A stretch of DNA of 64,000 bases from Desulfobacteraceae bacterium (lineage in GTDB: Bacteria; Desulfobacterota; Desulfobacteria; Desulfobacterales; Desulfobacteraceae): the NCBI GenBank assembly GCA_016743945.1, contig JADGFI010000004.1, positions 62,001-126,000 on the forward strand, written 5' to 3'. This document shows positions 18,297 to 26,827 of the stretch, in pieces (position 1 is the stretch's first letter; the number at the start of each line of letters is the position of its first letter). The translations under genes were made by a program, and so were the position numbers. The notes under the pieces were generated by a model, which was not told the origin of the DNA, did no database searches, and saw only the letters and a list, made by a program, of their open reading frames with translations.

Positions 18297-19894
18297 TTTT
18301 TTTCGCCTTTTATGGTGTTGTCCAGTGAAAGTTTGTATTGAAAACTGTCGGCCAGAGCCTGCCAGCTTGCTTCGATAATATCTTCCGACACCCCGATGGT
18401 GGAAAAAATATTGTTGGTATCCCGGGACTCAATAAGAACCCTTACCTTGGCATCGGTGCCGTCGGTTCCTTCGATGACCCGGACCTTGAAGTCAACCAGA
18501 TGCATGTCGTCAATCTGGGGATAAATGGTGGTCAGCGCTTTTCTCAAACTATTATCCAGGGCGGACACCGGACCGTCTCCTTCGGCCGAGGTGATTTCTG
18601 TTTTATCCCCCACCCGAATTTTAATCATGGCATGGGAATAACAGGGTCTTTCCTTGTCCTTTTCCACGGTCACCCTGAAGGATTCCAACTCAAAGTTGGG
18701 AACAAACTGGTCCGTGAGTTTTTCCATGATCAGCTTCAGGGAGCCTTCTGCTGCATCAAATTCAAACCCGTCATTTTCCAGTTCCTTGATGCTGGCGACA
18801 ATCAGGGCCTTTCTGCTTTCATCTTTTCCAAGATCCACCCCCAGTTCCTTGGCCTTGTAGATGATATTGCTTTTCCCCGATTGTTCGGAGACCAGCACCC
18901 GGCGCTCATTTCCCACAAGCTCAGGGGCAATGTGTTCATAGGCCCTGGGGTTTTTCATGATGGCCGATACATGGACCCCTCCCTTGTGGGCAAAGGCTGA
19001 TTTTCCCACAAAGGGCCTGGAGTTGACCGGGGGCACATTGGCGGTTTCAGAGACAAACCGTGACAAATTCAAAATCTTTTTAAGGTTTTCATCGGTTATG
19101 CAGTCTTGTTTCATTTTAAGGGCGAGGATGGGGATAATGGCTGTGAGATCTGCATTGCCACAGCGTTCGCCATACCCGTTGATGGTTCCCTGGATCATGG
19201 TGGCCCCGGCATGGAAAGCGGTAACGGCATTGGCTACCGCCATGGCACAGTCATTGTGGGTGTGGATACCAAAGGTGATGTCCTGCTGGCCACGGTTCCT
19301 AAAGTGGGCCACCACATTTCTTGTGATGGTGTCGATTTCACAGGGCAGGGACCCCCCGTTGGTGTCGCAGAGAACAAGGCACTGGGTGCCGCCCTCAACA
19401 GCCGCTTCCAGGGTTTTGAGGGCATAGGGCGTATTGGCCTTGTACCCGTCATAAAAATGCTCGGCATCATAGATCACTTCACGATCCCGGGCCAGAAGAT
19501 ACGACACGCTCTCCTTGATCATGGCCAGGTTTTCTTGTTTTGTGTTGTCCATGATGGATTCCACATGGAGGTCCCAGGATTTACCAAATATGGTAATGAC
19601 CGGGGCGCCGGAATCAATCAGGGCGAGGATGTTCCCATCCTGCTCACAGGTTTTTCCCTGGCGCCGTGTGGCCCCGAAGGCGGCAATCTTGGCATTCTTG
19701 AACTGGATATCCCGCACCAGTTCAAAAAAATGCTGGGCACCGGGGTTGGATCCGGGCCAGCCGCCTTCAATGTAGTGGATACCGGCGTCATCTAATTTTC
19801 TGGCGATTTTCAGCTTGTCTTCCGAAGAAAAAAATATGTTCTCTCCCTGCATCCCGTCCCTGAGGGTGGTGTCATATAAGAGTGCTGTTTCCAT
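18293..19894 (-). CDS. cimA: (R)-citramalate synthase
   Basis: This 533-residue DRE-TIM enzyme is of the citramalate synthase type: YDTTLRDGMQGENIFFS at the N-terminus, YIEGGWPGSNP in place of the LeuA motif, GIHTHNDCAMAVAN for metal binding, and a C-terminal regulatory domain like that of LeuA. It condenses acetyl-CoA and pyruvate to citramalate, giving 2-oxobutyrate for isoleucine synthesis without threonine deaminase. The longest frame begins 11 codons upstream inside ilvN; ATG 19894 follows GGGAAAT and starts 4 bp after the ilvN stop, so it is preferred. No threonine deaminase gene is visible in this operon, consistent with the citramalate route. Confidence 0.93.
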   Translation of the reverse strand: METALLYDTTLRDGMQGENIFFSSEDKLKIARKLDDAGIHYIEGGWPGSNPGAQHFFELVRDIQFKNAKIAAFGATRRQGKTCEQDGNILALIDSGAPVITIFGKSWDLHVESIMDNTKQENLAMIKESVSYLLARDREVIYDAEHFYDGYKANTPYALKTLEAAVEGGTQCLVLCDTNGGSLPCEIDTITRNVVAHFRNRGQQDITFGIHTHNDCAMAVANAVTAFHAGATMIQGTINGYGERCGNADLTAIIPILALKMKQDCITDENLKKILNLSRFVSETANVPPVNSRPFVGKSAFAHKGGVHVSAIMKNPRAYEHIAPELVGNERRVLVSEQSGKSNIIYKAKELGVDLGKDESRKALIVASIKELENDGFEFDAAEGSLKLIMEKLTDQFVPNFELESFRVTVEKDKERPCYSHAMIKIRVGDKTEITSAEGDGPVSALDNSLRKALTTIYPQIDDMHLVDFKVRVIEGTDGTDAKVRVLIESRDTNNIFSTIGVSEDIIEASWQALADSFQYKLSLDNTIKGEKK

Positions 19895-19898
19895 TGGT

Positions 19899-20390
19899 TT
19901 ATTTCCCGTTTTCCCTTGCCAGGGCAATCGATCCGGTGGAGGCTATTTCCACAATTCCCATGGGCTGTAAAAGCGAGACAAAGGCCTCATGCTTCTCGCT
20001 GGTTCCCGACATTTCAATTATAAAATGGGAATGGCCCACATCCACAATTTTGCACCGGAAGATGTCTACAATTCTCAGAATTTCAGCCCGTTTTTCCGGT
20101 TTCGCATGGACCTTGATCAATGCCAGTTGGCGTTCTACGTATTTTTTCTCGGTTAAATCATTGACCGTAATAACATTGATGAGTTTGTTGAGCTGTTTTT
20201 TAATTTGTTCAATGATATGGGCATCACAATTGGTCACCATGGTAATCCGGGATACAGCTGGATCCACCGTGGTAGCGACGCTTAACGAATCAATATTAAA
20301 ACCCCGGCCGGAGAAAAGTCCCGCAATTCTGGACAGTACGCCGGGTTCATCATCCACCAGAATTGAGAGTAAGTATCTGTTTGTTTCCAT
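19899..20390 (-). CDS. ilvN: Acetolactate synthase small (regulatory) subunit
   Basis: This 163-residue protein has the IlvN/IlvH layout: an N-terminal ACT domain (YLLSILVDDEPGVLSRIAGLFSGRG), which binds valine in the family, and a C-terminal domain (ALIKVHAKPEKRAEILRIVDIF). It binds and activates IlvB and confers feedback inhibition. It lies 27 bp after ilvB and 4 bp before cimA; the start ATG follows GAGGAAT. Confidence 0.95.
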   Translation of the reverse strand: METNRYLLSILVDDEPGVLSRIAGLFSGRGFNIDSLSVATTVDPAVSRITMVTNCDAHIIEQIKKQLNKLINVITVNDLTEKKYVERQLALIKVHAKPEKRAEILRIVDIFRCKIVDVGHSHFIIEMSGTSEKHEAFVSLLQPMGIVEIASTGSIALARENGK

Positions 20391-20417
20391 TGTTTATTCC
20401 TCTTTTTATAAGAACAG

Positions 20418-22109
20418 CTATACCAAAAGCATGTCGGTGATGGCTCCGCCTGCGGGCACCATTGGGTAGACAGATTCTTCCCGTTCCACTATAAATTCCA
20501 TGATAACCGTACCCGGGGTTTCAAGGCCAAGTTTAAGGGTCTGGCTTACTTTTGCCGGGTCTTCGCATTTAAATCCCTTGGCCCCATAAGCCTCAGCCAG
20601 TTTTACAAAATCCGGGGCATTTTCCATGTTGGTGGCGGCATAGGCCTTGTCATAGAAAAATTCCTGCCATTGTCTGACCATGCCCAAAAATCGGTTGTTG
20701 AGAATAACAATTTTGACATCCAGCTTGGATTCAATGGCGGTCATAAGTTCCTGAATGTTCATCTGGATGGACCCGTCTCCTGCCACATCCACCACCATTT
20801 TGTCCGGGCGGGCTGCCTTGGCACCGATGGCGGCGGGCAGACCAAATCCCATGACCCCCAGACCCCCCGAAGTGATAAAATGATTGGGCTTGTCAAAATG
20901 GTAAAATTGGGCCGCCCACATCTGGTTCTGGCCGACTTCCGTGGTGATGATGGCATCTCCTTGGGTGGCTTCGTAGAGTTTTTCCACAACAAACTGGGGC
21001 TTGATGATTTTTGGGCCCTGGTCATATTTCAGAGGGGTGGTCTGTTTCCACTGGTCGATCTGGGCGAACCACGAGCTGCGGTCCTTTTTGAGGTCTTTTG
21101 GGTTCTCTTTTTTCATCAGTTCCAGGATGCCTGCCAGAGCGGTTTTGCAATCCCCCACAATGGGGCAGTGCACCGGAATATTTTTGTGGATGGAGGTGGG
21201 GTCAATGTCGATCTGAATGATCCGGGCATTGGGGGCAAATTTTTCGATATTACCGGTGACCCGGTCATCGAACCTGACCCCGGCTGCAATGATTAAATCA
21301 GAGTTGCCGATACTCATATTGGCCCGGAAGGTTCCGTGCATCCCCAGCATGCCCAGCCACAGGGGATGGGAGCCGGGAAAGGCCCCAAGACCCATTAAGG
21401 AACCGGTCACAGGGATATCGGCAAGTTTTGCAATGGCGGTGAGTTCCTCCGAGGCCCGGGACAGGATGACCCCCCCCCCGGCAAAAATCACCGGTTGTTT
21501 GGCTGTCTTTAACAGGGTGACCGCCTTGGCCAATTGTTTTTTATTGGGGGTGTAATTGGGTTTATAGGATCTAAGTGCCGTTTCTTCGGGCATCACAAAA
21601 TCAATTTGCGCCTGGATAATATCCTTGGGCAGGTCCACAAGTACGGGCCCGGGGCGACCGGATCTGGCAATGTGAAAGGCCTCCTGGATGGTGGCGGCCA
21701 GGCGGTTGGGATCTTTTACCAGATAATTGTGTTTGGTGCAGGGCCGTGTAATCCCGACAATATCCACTTCCTGAAAGGCATCATTGCCAATGAGGGCCGT
21801 GGGAACCTGGCCGGTAAAGACCACTATGGGGATGGAGTCTGTGTGGGCCGAGGCAATCCCGGTCACCGTGTTGGTGGCCCCGGGGCCGGAGGTGACCAGT
21901 GCAACACCGACACTGTCGTTTGCCCGGGCATACCCATCGGCGGAGTGGACAGCACCCTGTTCGTGGCGGACCAGGATATGGCGCAAATCCGGGTGTTTTG
22001 CCAGTTCATCATGGATGTCGATGGTGGCACCTCCCGGATAACCGAAAATGGTATCTACGCCCTGGGCTTTGATCATTTTAATCAGTATTTGGGCCCCTGT
22101 GAGTTTCAT
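20418..22109 (-). CDS. ilvB: Acetolactate synthase large (catalytic) subunit
   Basis: This 563-residue thiamine-diphosphate enzyme joins two pyruvates to acetolactate, or pyruvate and 2-oxobutyrate to acetohydroxybutyrate. Visible are the N-terminal FGYPGGATIDIHDELAK with HILVRHEQGAVHSADGYAR (catalytic Glu), a central FAD-binding domain, and the ThDP motif GDGSIQMNIQELMTAIESKL with NNRFLGMVRQWQEFFY. Length is typical. It lies 12 bp after ilvD with GGAG before the start. The codons for AGGGVILS contain an unbroken run of ten G on the coding strand (21470-21479), a potential slippage site. Confidence 0.96.
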   Translation of the reverse strand: MKLTGAQILIKMIKAQGVDTIFGYPGGATIDIHDELAKHPDLRHILVRHEQGAVHSADGYARANDSVGVALVTSGPGATNTVTGIASAHTDSIPIVVFTGQVPTALIGNDAFQEVDIVGITRPCTKHNYLVKDPNRLAATIQEAFHIARSGRPGPVLVDLPKDIIQAQIDFVMPEETALRSYKPNYTPNKKQLAKAVTLLKTAKQPVIFAGGGVILSRASEELTAIAKLADIPVTGSLMGLGAFPGSHPLWLGMLGMHGTFRANMSIGNSDLIIAAGVRFDDRVTGNIEKFAPNARIIQIDIDPTSIHKNIPVHCPIVGDCKTALAGILELMKKENPKDLKKDRSSWFAQIDQWKQTTPLKYDQGPKIIKPQFVVEKLYEATQGDAIITTEVGQNQMWAAQFYHFDKPNHFITSGGLGVMGFGLPAAIGAKAARPDKMVVDVAGDGSIQMNIQELMTAIESKLDVKIVILNNRFLGMVRQWQEFFYDKAYAATNMENAPDFVKLAEAYGAKGFKCEDPAKVSQTLKLGLETPGTVIMEFIVEREESVYPMVPAGGAITDMLLV

Positions 22110-22121
22110 GTGTTTCTCCTG

Positions 22122-23795
22122 TTAGAAATTTTTAAAGATGGCACCATTGCCGGCTGAACTTACCATTCGTGCATATCGGGCCATGTATCCTCGTTTGATT
22201 TTGGGCTCAGGTTTCGTCCATTGGGTAAACCTGCGGGCAATTTCCTGATCAGACACTACAAGTTCGATCTGTTTGGACGGAATATCGATTCGGATTTCAT
22301 CGTTTTCCTGAACAACGGCAATGAGGCCTCCCTGGGTGGCTTCCGGGGAGACATGACCGATGGAAGCCCCTTTGGTGCCGCCGGAAAATCTTCCATCGGT
22401 GATCAGTGCGCAGGTGCTGTCTAATCCCATACCGGCAATGGCCGAGGTGGGGGTGAGCATTTCCCGCATGCCGGGGCCGCCAGCCGGGCCTTCATAGCGG
22501 ATAACAATCACATCCCCGGGATTGATTTGTCGCTCCATGATGGCGGCTGTGGCATCTTCTTCACAATTAAACACCCGGGCAGGTCCTCGATGGGTCATCA
22601 TCTCGGGCAAAACTGCCGATTGTTTGACCACGCAGCCCTCGGGGGCTATATTACCGAAAAGTACGGCAAGACCGCCTTCTTTATGATAGGGGGTTTCAAC
22701 GGGCTTGATCACATTGGCATCTTTAACCCGGACAGATTCCAGATTCCGGCCAAGGGTATCGCTTGTGGCGGTCATGCAGGTTAAATCCAGCATGTCATGG
22801 TCGGCCAGTTCTTTCATCACCGCCTGGATGCCTCCGGCAAAGTGTAAGTCTTCGATGTGGTCTGGACCTCCCGGGCTCAGGGAACACAGATGGGGGGTTT
22901 TTTTGCTGACCTCATTAATAAGGGCCAGATCAATGTCGATGTCGGCCTCGGCCGCAATGGCCTTTAAGTGGAGAACCGTATTGGTGGAACAGCCCAGGGC
23001 CATGTCCACCACAAGGGAATTTAAAAACGAGGCCCGGGTGATAATTTTGTCCGGGGTGATGCCCTTGTCCAATAATTCCATAATCTTTATGCCGGTTTCC
23101 TTGGCCAGGCGGATTCTTTCGGACATGGGGGCGGGAATGGTCCCGTTGCCCGGCAATGCCATGCCGATGGCTTCGGTCAGGCAGTTCATTGAGTTGGCTG
23201 TGAACATCCCGGCACAGGACCCGCAGGTGGGGCAGGCCGCATCTTCAATTTGGGCCAGTTCACTTTCGGTCATTTTGCCGGTCTGAACCGCTCCCACTGC
23301 CTCAAATACAGAGACAAGATCTATCTTTTGATTCAGGTCATCGGGATGACGACCCGCAAACATGGGGCCACCGCTGACAAAGATGGCCGGAATATTTAAC
23401 CGGGCTGCCGCCATAAGCATGCCGGGAACTATTTTATCACAATTGGGCACCATGACAATGGCATCAAAGGGATGGGCTGTTGCCGTGACCTCTATGGAGT
23501 CTGCAATTAATTCCCTGGAGGCAAGGGAATAGTGCATGCCCGCATGGTTCATGGCAATGCCGTCGCAGACCCCTATGGTTGAAAACTCCATGGGGGTTCC
23601 GCCTGCCATGCGGATCCCTGCCTTGACTGCCGTGACAATGGTGTCCAAGTGTATATGGCCCGGAATCAGTTCGTTGGCTGAATTGGCAATCCCGATAAGT
23701 GGCTGGGAAATTTCCCTGTCCGTCAGGCCCAGAGCCTTCATCAGGCTTCTGTGTGGAGCTCTGGCAATTCCCTTTGTTGCTATATGACTTCTCAT
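22122..23795 (-). CDS. ilvD: Dihydroxy-acid dehydratase
   Basis: This 557-residue iron-sulfur dehydratase converts dihydroxy acids to the 2-oxo acid precursors of valine and isoleucine. Family motifs include [52 protein letters not shown] (cluster cysteines), [18 protein letters not shown] and [16 protein letters not shown]. It is the first structural gene of the operon. GGAGAGGAG precedes the start and an attenuator lies directly upstream (terminator 23808-23855, leader peptide 23883-23966). Ketol-acid reductoisomerase (ilvC) is not in the window. Confidence 0.96.
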   Translation of the reverse strand: MRSHIATKGIARAPHRSLMKALGLTDREISQPLIGIANSANELIPGHIHLDTIVTAVKAGIRMAGGTPMEFSTIGVCDGIAMNHAGMHYSLASRELIADSIEVTATAHPFDAIVMVPNCDKIVPGMLMAAARLNIPAIFVSGGPMFAGRHPDDLNQKIDLVSVFEAVGAVQTGKMTESELAQIEDAACPTCGSCAGMFTANSMNCLTEAIGMALPGNGTIPAPMSERIRLAKETGIKIMELLDKGITPDKIITRASFLNSLVVDMALGCSTNTVLHLKAIAAEADIDIDLALINEVSKKTPHLCSLSPGGPDHIEDLHFAGGIQAVMKELADHDMLDLTCMTATSDTLGRNLESVRVKDANVIKPVETPYHKEGGLAVLFGNIAPEGCVVKQSAVLPEMMTHRGPARVFNCEEDATAAIMERQINPGDVIVIRYEGPAGGPGMREMLTPTSAIAGMGLDSTCALITDGRFSGGTKGASIGHVSPEATQGGLIAVVQENDEIRIDIPSKQIELVVSDQEIARRFTQWTKPEPKIKRGYMARYARMVSSAGNGAIFKNF

Positions 23796-23807
23796 TTTGT
23801 CTCCTCT

Positions 23808-23855
23808 CCAAAAATAAAAAAGCCGTTATCTGCCCTGTCTGGGCTGATAACGGCT
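23808..23855 (-). terminator. Attenuator terminator upstream of ilvD
   Basis: On the minus strand AGCCGTTATC pairs with GATAACGGCT (10 bp, then a mismatch and 4 more G-C-rich pairs around a 5-base loop), followed by TTTTTATTTTT. It stands 28 bases after the stop codon of an Ile/Leu/Val-rich leader peptide and before the ilvD ribosome site. This is the textbook position of an attenuator. The upstream GGGGCT...GGC segment could pair with the terminator's 5' arm as an antiterminator (inference). Confidence 0.82.
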
Positions 23856-23882
23856 TTTAAAGTTAATTTAAAGTTTATGCCA

Positions 23883-23966
23883 CTAAGAGCCCCTTCGCTT
23901 GGAGGTGAGAAGAATCACCTCCACGATAATAAGGACTAGTAGTATGTTGATAAAATTCATTTTCAT
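23883..23966 (-). CDS. Leader peptide of the ilv operon (branched-chain attenuator)
   Basis: A 27-codon reading frame, ATG 23966 to TAG 23883, lies between a plausible promoter and the terminator upstream of ilvD. Thirteen of fifteen residues in positions 6-20 (INILLVLIIVEVILL) are Ile, Leu or Val, then a basic end TSKRRGS. Such density is diagnostic of branched-chain attenuator peptides such as E. coli IlvL. Ribosomes stalling at these codons under Ile, Leu or Val shortage would favour the antiterminator and expression of ilvD-ilvB-ilvN-cimA-leuA. The Shine-Dalgarno site is weak (GAG about 10 bases upstream); a second ATG is at codon 3. Confidence 0.82.
   Translation of the reverse strand: MKMNFINILLVLIIVEVILLTSKRRGS
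23901..23922 (-). promoter_or_regulatory. Pause-type hairpin within the ilv leader
   Basis: A perfect 8-bp stem (GGAGGTGA / TCACCTCC) with a 6-base loop spans codons 15-22 of the leader peptide. This is the place of the 1:2 pause hairpin in amino-acid attenuators, which synchronises RNA polymerase with the leading ribosome. Confidence 0.7.
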
Positions 23967-23992
23967 AATTATTTACTCTATTTAAACAATAT

Positions 23993-24021
23993 TTACTATA
24001 TATAAATCCATTAAAAGTCAA
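23993..24021 (-). promoter_or_regulatory. Candidate sigma-70-type promoter of the ilv operon
   Basis: On the minus strand TTGACT (24021-24016) is followed by an AT-rich TATATATAGTAA region. The -10 could be TATAGT (15-base spacer) or TAGTAA (17-base spacer). It ends about 30 bases before the leader-peptide ATG. It was judged by eye only. Confidence 0.45.
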
Positions 24022-24232
24022 GTACAAAATTACAGACTCTCAATATATTAAATCAACCTGCAACACGGATATAAATTAGATTTGCAATTACCGCTTGGTT
24101 TGGATATGATTTGGACCATAAATACTGATGTCATGTGACCTCCGTAAAATTTAATCTTTCACTCTTTTGTGATAAATTTAGATTGTAATGAATTTAGTTA
24201 CACTCGTGAACAAGTGGTCTTTGAATTAAACC

Positions 24233-26827
24233 ATGTCTAATAAACGCTTACTTATTCAGTTTTCCTATCTTGTTTCCGGGACTGTCTTTGTCCTGACGGC
24301 CCTCTCTGTTTTTGTCAACGCCAGCCCCCTGGTCATCCCGGGGTTTTTTTTGTTGGTTGTCTGGGGGATCAATCATTTTTTTGTGATCCTGAAAAATCGA
24401 CTTGAATTCGGTTGTCATATCCTGACCAGCCTTTTCCTGATTTTTTCAATTTTGTTCGCCTGCCTGACCGGTGGCTTTTACAGCCCCGGTATTTTGATCC
24501 TGTTTTTTATCCCTGTTTTGACCAGTCTATTTTTTGACCATAAATCAATGGGGTTATATAATGGTGCCGCCTTTTTTTTTCTGTGTTTTCTCTATCTGGG
24601 TCCGTCATGGGGGCCAGGTGTTCTGAATGTCAACCAATACCGTTTTTTTTACCTGTTGGTTGTTTTTACGCTGTATGCCGGCGGGATGGGATTGGTCATT
24701 GGTCAGAGCCATAGAGATCGAAGGGCATTGAAAAAATTTCAAATCCGTTTTCAACAGGTATCCGAAGATGCAAAGGCTGCCCTGAAAATTAAAGATCGGT
24801 TTCTGGCCAACATGAGCCATGAAATTCGCAATCCCATGAACGGGATTATCGGCATGATGCATGTGCTGTTGGATTCTGATCTTACCGATGAGCAGCGCAA
24901 TTATTCTAAGATCGTTTACAACAGCACCCGGGCTCTTTTGTCCATTGTGAACGATATACTGGATCTGTCGAAAATTGAGGCCGGTAAGCTCGAACTGGAC
25001 ATCCGGTCTTTTGATCTTGAGATAGCCATTAAGGATATTATATCTTTGCCCGAACTCCAGGCCCGGCAAAAGGGCCTGGAATTTACCTATTCCATGGATC
25101 CAACTTTGCCCAGGCTTTTAAAAGGGGATATTGGCCGTATCCGGCAGATTATTCTTAATTTGACCGGAAATGCCATTAAATTTACCGAAACCGGCAGCAT
25201 CTGTCTGAGTGTTACCCGGGAATCCGATGGAAATCATGATCCAAACCAGGATCCGAATGTGGCCTGCCTCCATTTTAGTGTGGATGACACGGGAATTGGT
25301 ATCAAGGAAGAAAAAATTTATTCTCTATTCGGCTCGTTCACCCAGGCGGATGCTTCCATTACCAAGCAATTCGGGGGAACCGGACTGGGGCTTTCCATTG
25401 CAAAGCTTTTGGTCGAAAAAATGGGGGGCGAAATAGGGGCGGAAAGTATTGAAATGGTTGGCAGTACCTTCTGGTTTGACCTGCCATTGGAAAAACAGTC
25501 CGAAGGAGAAATTTCCTTTGATCTCACCCGGGTGGCGGTTCAAGACCATAAAATTCTGGTCATCAGCGATAAAAGCTGTTTGGGAAAAAATTTTGAGACC
25601 AACCTGGCAGCCCTGGATATTGAATACGAGCAGGCCTGGGATGATGTGGAAGCCCTTGAAATGCTTAAGTGGGCTCAAGATGATGATATGCCCTTTCATT
25701 TGATCATCATGGAGGCCCAGGAATCCGATCAATATGCCAGAACTCTTGGGGAAAAAATCAAAAAAGATCCACGCTTTGACCCTTTGAAGAGGCTTCTTTT
25801 GACGGGTGTGGGCCAAAAAGGGGATGCAAAGGCTTTTGAAGAGATCGGATTTTCAGTATTTTTGAGCAACCCCGTTGAAAAAATAGTGTTGTTTGATTGT
25901 ATCAAAGCCGTTTTGTCCATTCAGGGGAGCACCAAAACAATTGGGATGCCTATTATTACCCGGTACAGCCTTGAAGAAATCAAAAAACAAGCCCACAAAA
26001 TTTTGATTGTGGAGGACATGGAGACCAACCTTTTAACGGCCAAAGCCTTGATCGGGAAACAAGGATATAACACACAAGAGGCAAGAAACGGTGAACAGGC
26101 ATTTCAACACTATAAACAATCTCCCTGTGATCTGATTCTTATGGATTGCCAAATGCCGGTGATGGACGGTTTAGAGGCCAGTCGTCAGATCAGAATTTAT
26201 GAAAAAGAACAAGGACTTGTCCCGGTTGCCATCATCGCCATGACCGGTAATGCTTTTGAGAGCGACCGGGAAAAATGCTTTAAAGCCGGCATGGATGATT
26301 TTATCCCAAAGCCTGTGGATCCAACCGTCCTGGCCAGAAAGATTCAAATACATCTTGGGAAGAGGGTCCCTATCTCATCTCTTAACCGTCATGAACAAGA
26401 CTGCCTTAAATTAGATAATTTCATACCCGACAGCGGTGGATCCGGCAGTCTTGACCCGGAAAAAAACGTTGACGTGGGAGCGTCTATTTCACCCAATGGG
26501 ACAGTTTGTTTTAACAAGACCAAACTCTATGAGCGGTTTGGCGATGACCAAGAATTGATTCAGATGGTATTGGATGCCTTCATTCAGGAGGTCCCTGAAC
26601 TGATTGATAATATAAAGATAGCCATTGAACAGGTGGAAGCTGATATGGTGAGATCCTATGCCCATGCCCTGAAGGGATCTGCCGCAAATGTGAATGCAGA
26701 TATCTTAAAAGAGATTGCCCTGCGCCTGGAGCAGGATGCAACAAAAGGAGACCTGGCGTCATCCTCCCGGATGTTATCTGATGTTGAAAAAGCGTTTACT
26801 GCCTTTTTCCGGGAAGCTATTTTATGA
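24233..26827 (+). CDS. Membrane hybrid sensor histidine kinase with two receiver domains and Hpt
   Basis: This 864-residue protein has about five or six N-terminal membrane helices (residues 8-155), a HisKA domain with phospho-His at about H196 ([12 protein letters not shown]), and a HATPase with the D-box DDTGIGI and G-box [10 protein letters not shown] first receiver lacks the phospho-Asp (LIIMEAQ where D is expected) and is probably a pseudo-receiver. A second intact receiver follows ([13 protein letters not shown] near residue 638, lysine in FIPKPVD), then a C-terminal Hpt with [11 protein letters not shown] near residue 810. This is an ArcB/BarA-type phosphorelay kinase. It overlaps the next kinase by ATGA, so the two probably act in one circuit. 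No output regulator lies nearby. No clear Shine-Dalgarno site precedes the start. Confidence 0.9.
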   Translation: MSNKRLLIQFSYLVSGTVFVLTALSVFVNASPLVIPGFFLLVVWGINHFFVILKNRLEFGCHILTSLFLIFSILFACLTGGFYSPGILILFFIPVLTSLFFDHKSMGLYNGAAFFFLCFLYLGPSWGPGVLNVNQYRFFYLLVVFTLYAGGMGLVIGQSHRDRRALKKFQIRFQQVSEDAKAALKIKDRFLANMSHEIRNPMNGIIGMMHVLLDSDLTDEQRNYSKIVYNSTRALLSIVNDILDLSKIEAGKLELDIRSFDLEIAIKDIISLPELQARQKGLEFTYSMDPTLPRLLKGDIGRIRQIILNLTGNAIKFTETGSICLSVTRESDGNHDPNQDPNVACLHFSVDDTGIGIKEEKIYSLFGSFTQADASITKQFGGTGLGLSIAKLLVEKMGGEIGAESIEMVGSTFWFDLPLEKQSEGEISFDLTRVAVQDHKILVISDKSCLGKNFETNLAALDIEYEQAWDDVEALEMLKWAQDDDMPFHLIIMEAQESDQYARTLGEKIKKDPRFDPLKRLLLTGVGQKGDAKAFEEIGFSVFLSNPVEKIVLFDCIKAVLSIQGSTKTIGMPIITRYSLEEIKKQAHKILIVEDMETNLLTAKALIGKQGYNTQEARNGEQAFQHYKQSPCDLILMDCQMPVMDGLEASRQIRIYEKEQGLVPVAIIAMTGNAFESDREKCFKAGMDDFIPKPVDPTVLARKIQIHLGKRVPISSLNRHEQDCLKLDNFIPDSGGSGSLDPEKNVDVGASISPNGTVCFNKTKLYERFGDDQELIQMVLDAFIQEVPELIDNIKIAIEQVEADMVRSYAHALKGSAANVNADILKEIALRLEQDATKGDLASSSRMLSDVEKAFTAFFREAIL

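Noticed and set aside
18338..23811. Long plus-strand open frames opposite cimA, ilvB and ilvD
   Set aside because: They mirror high-GC third positions of well-recognised minus-strand genes; no ribosome sites and no family resemblance.
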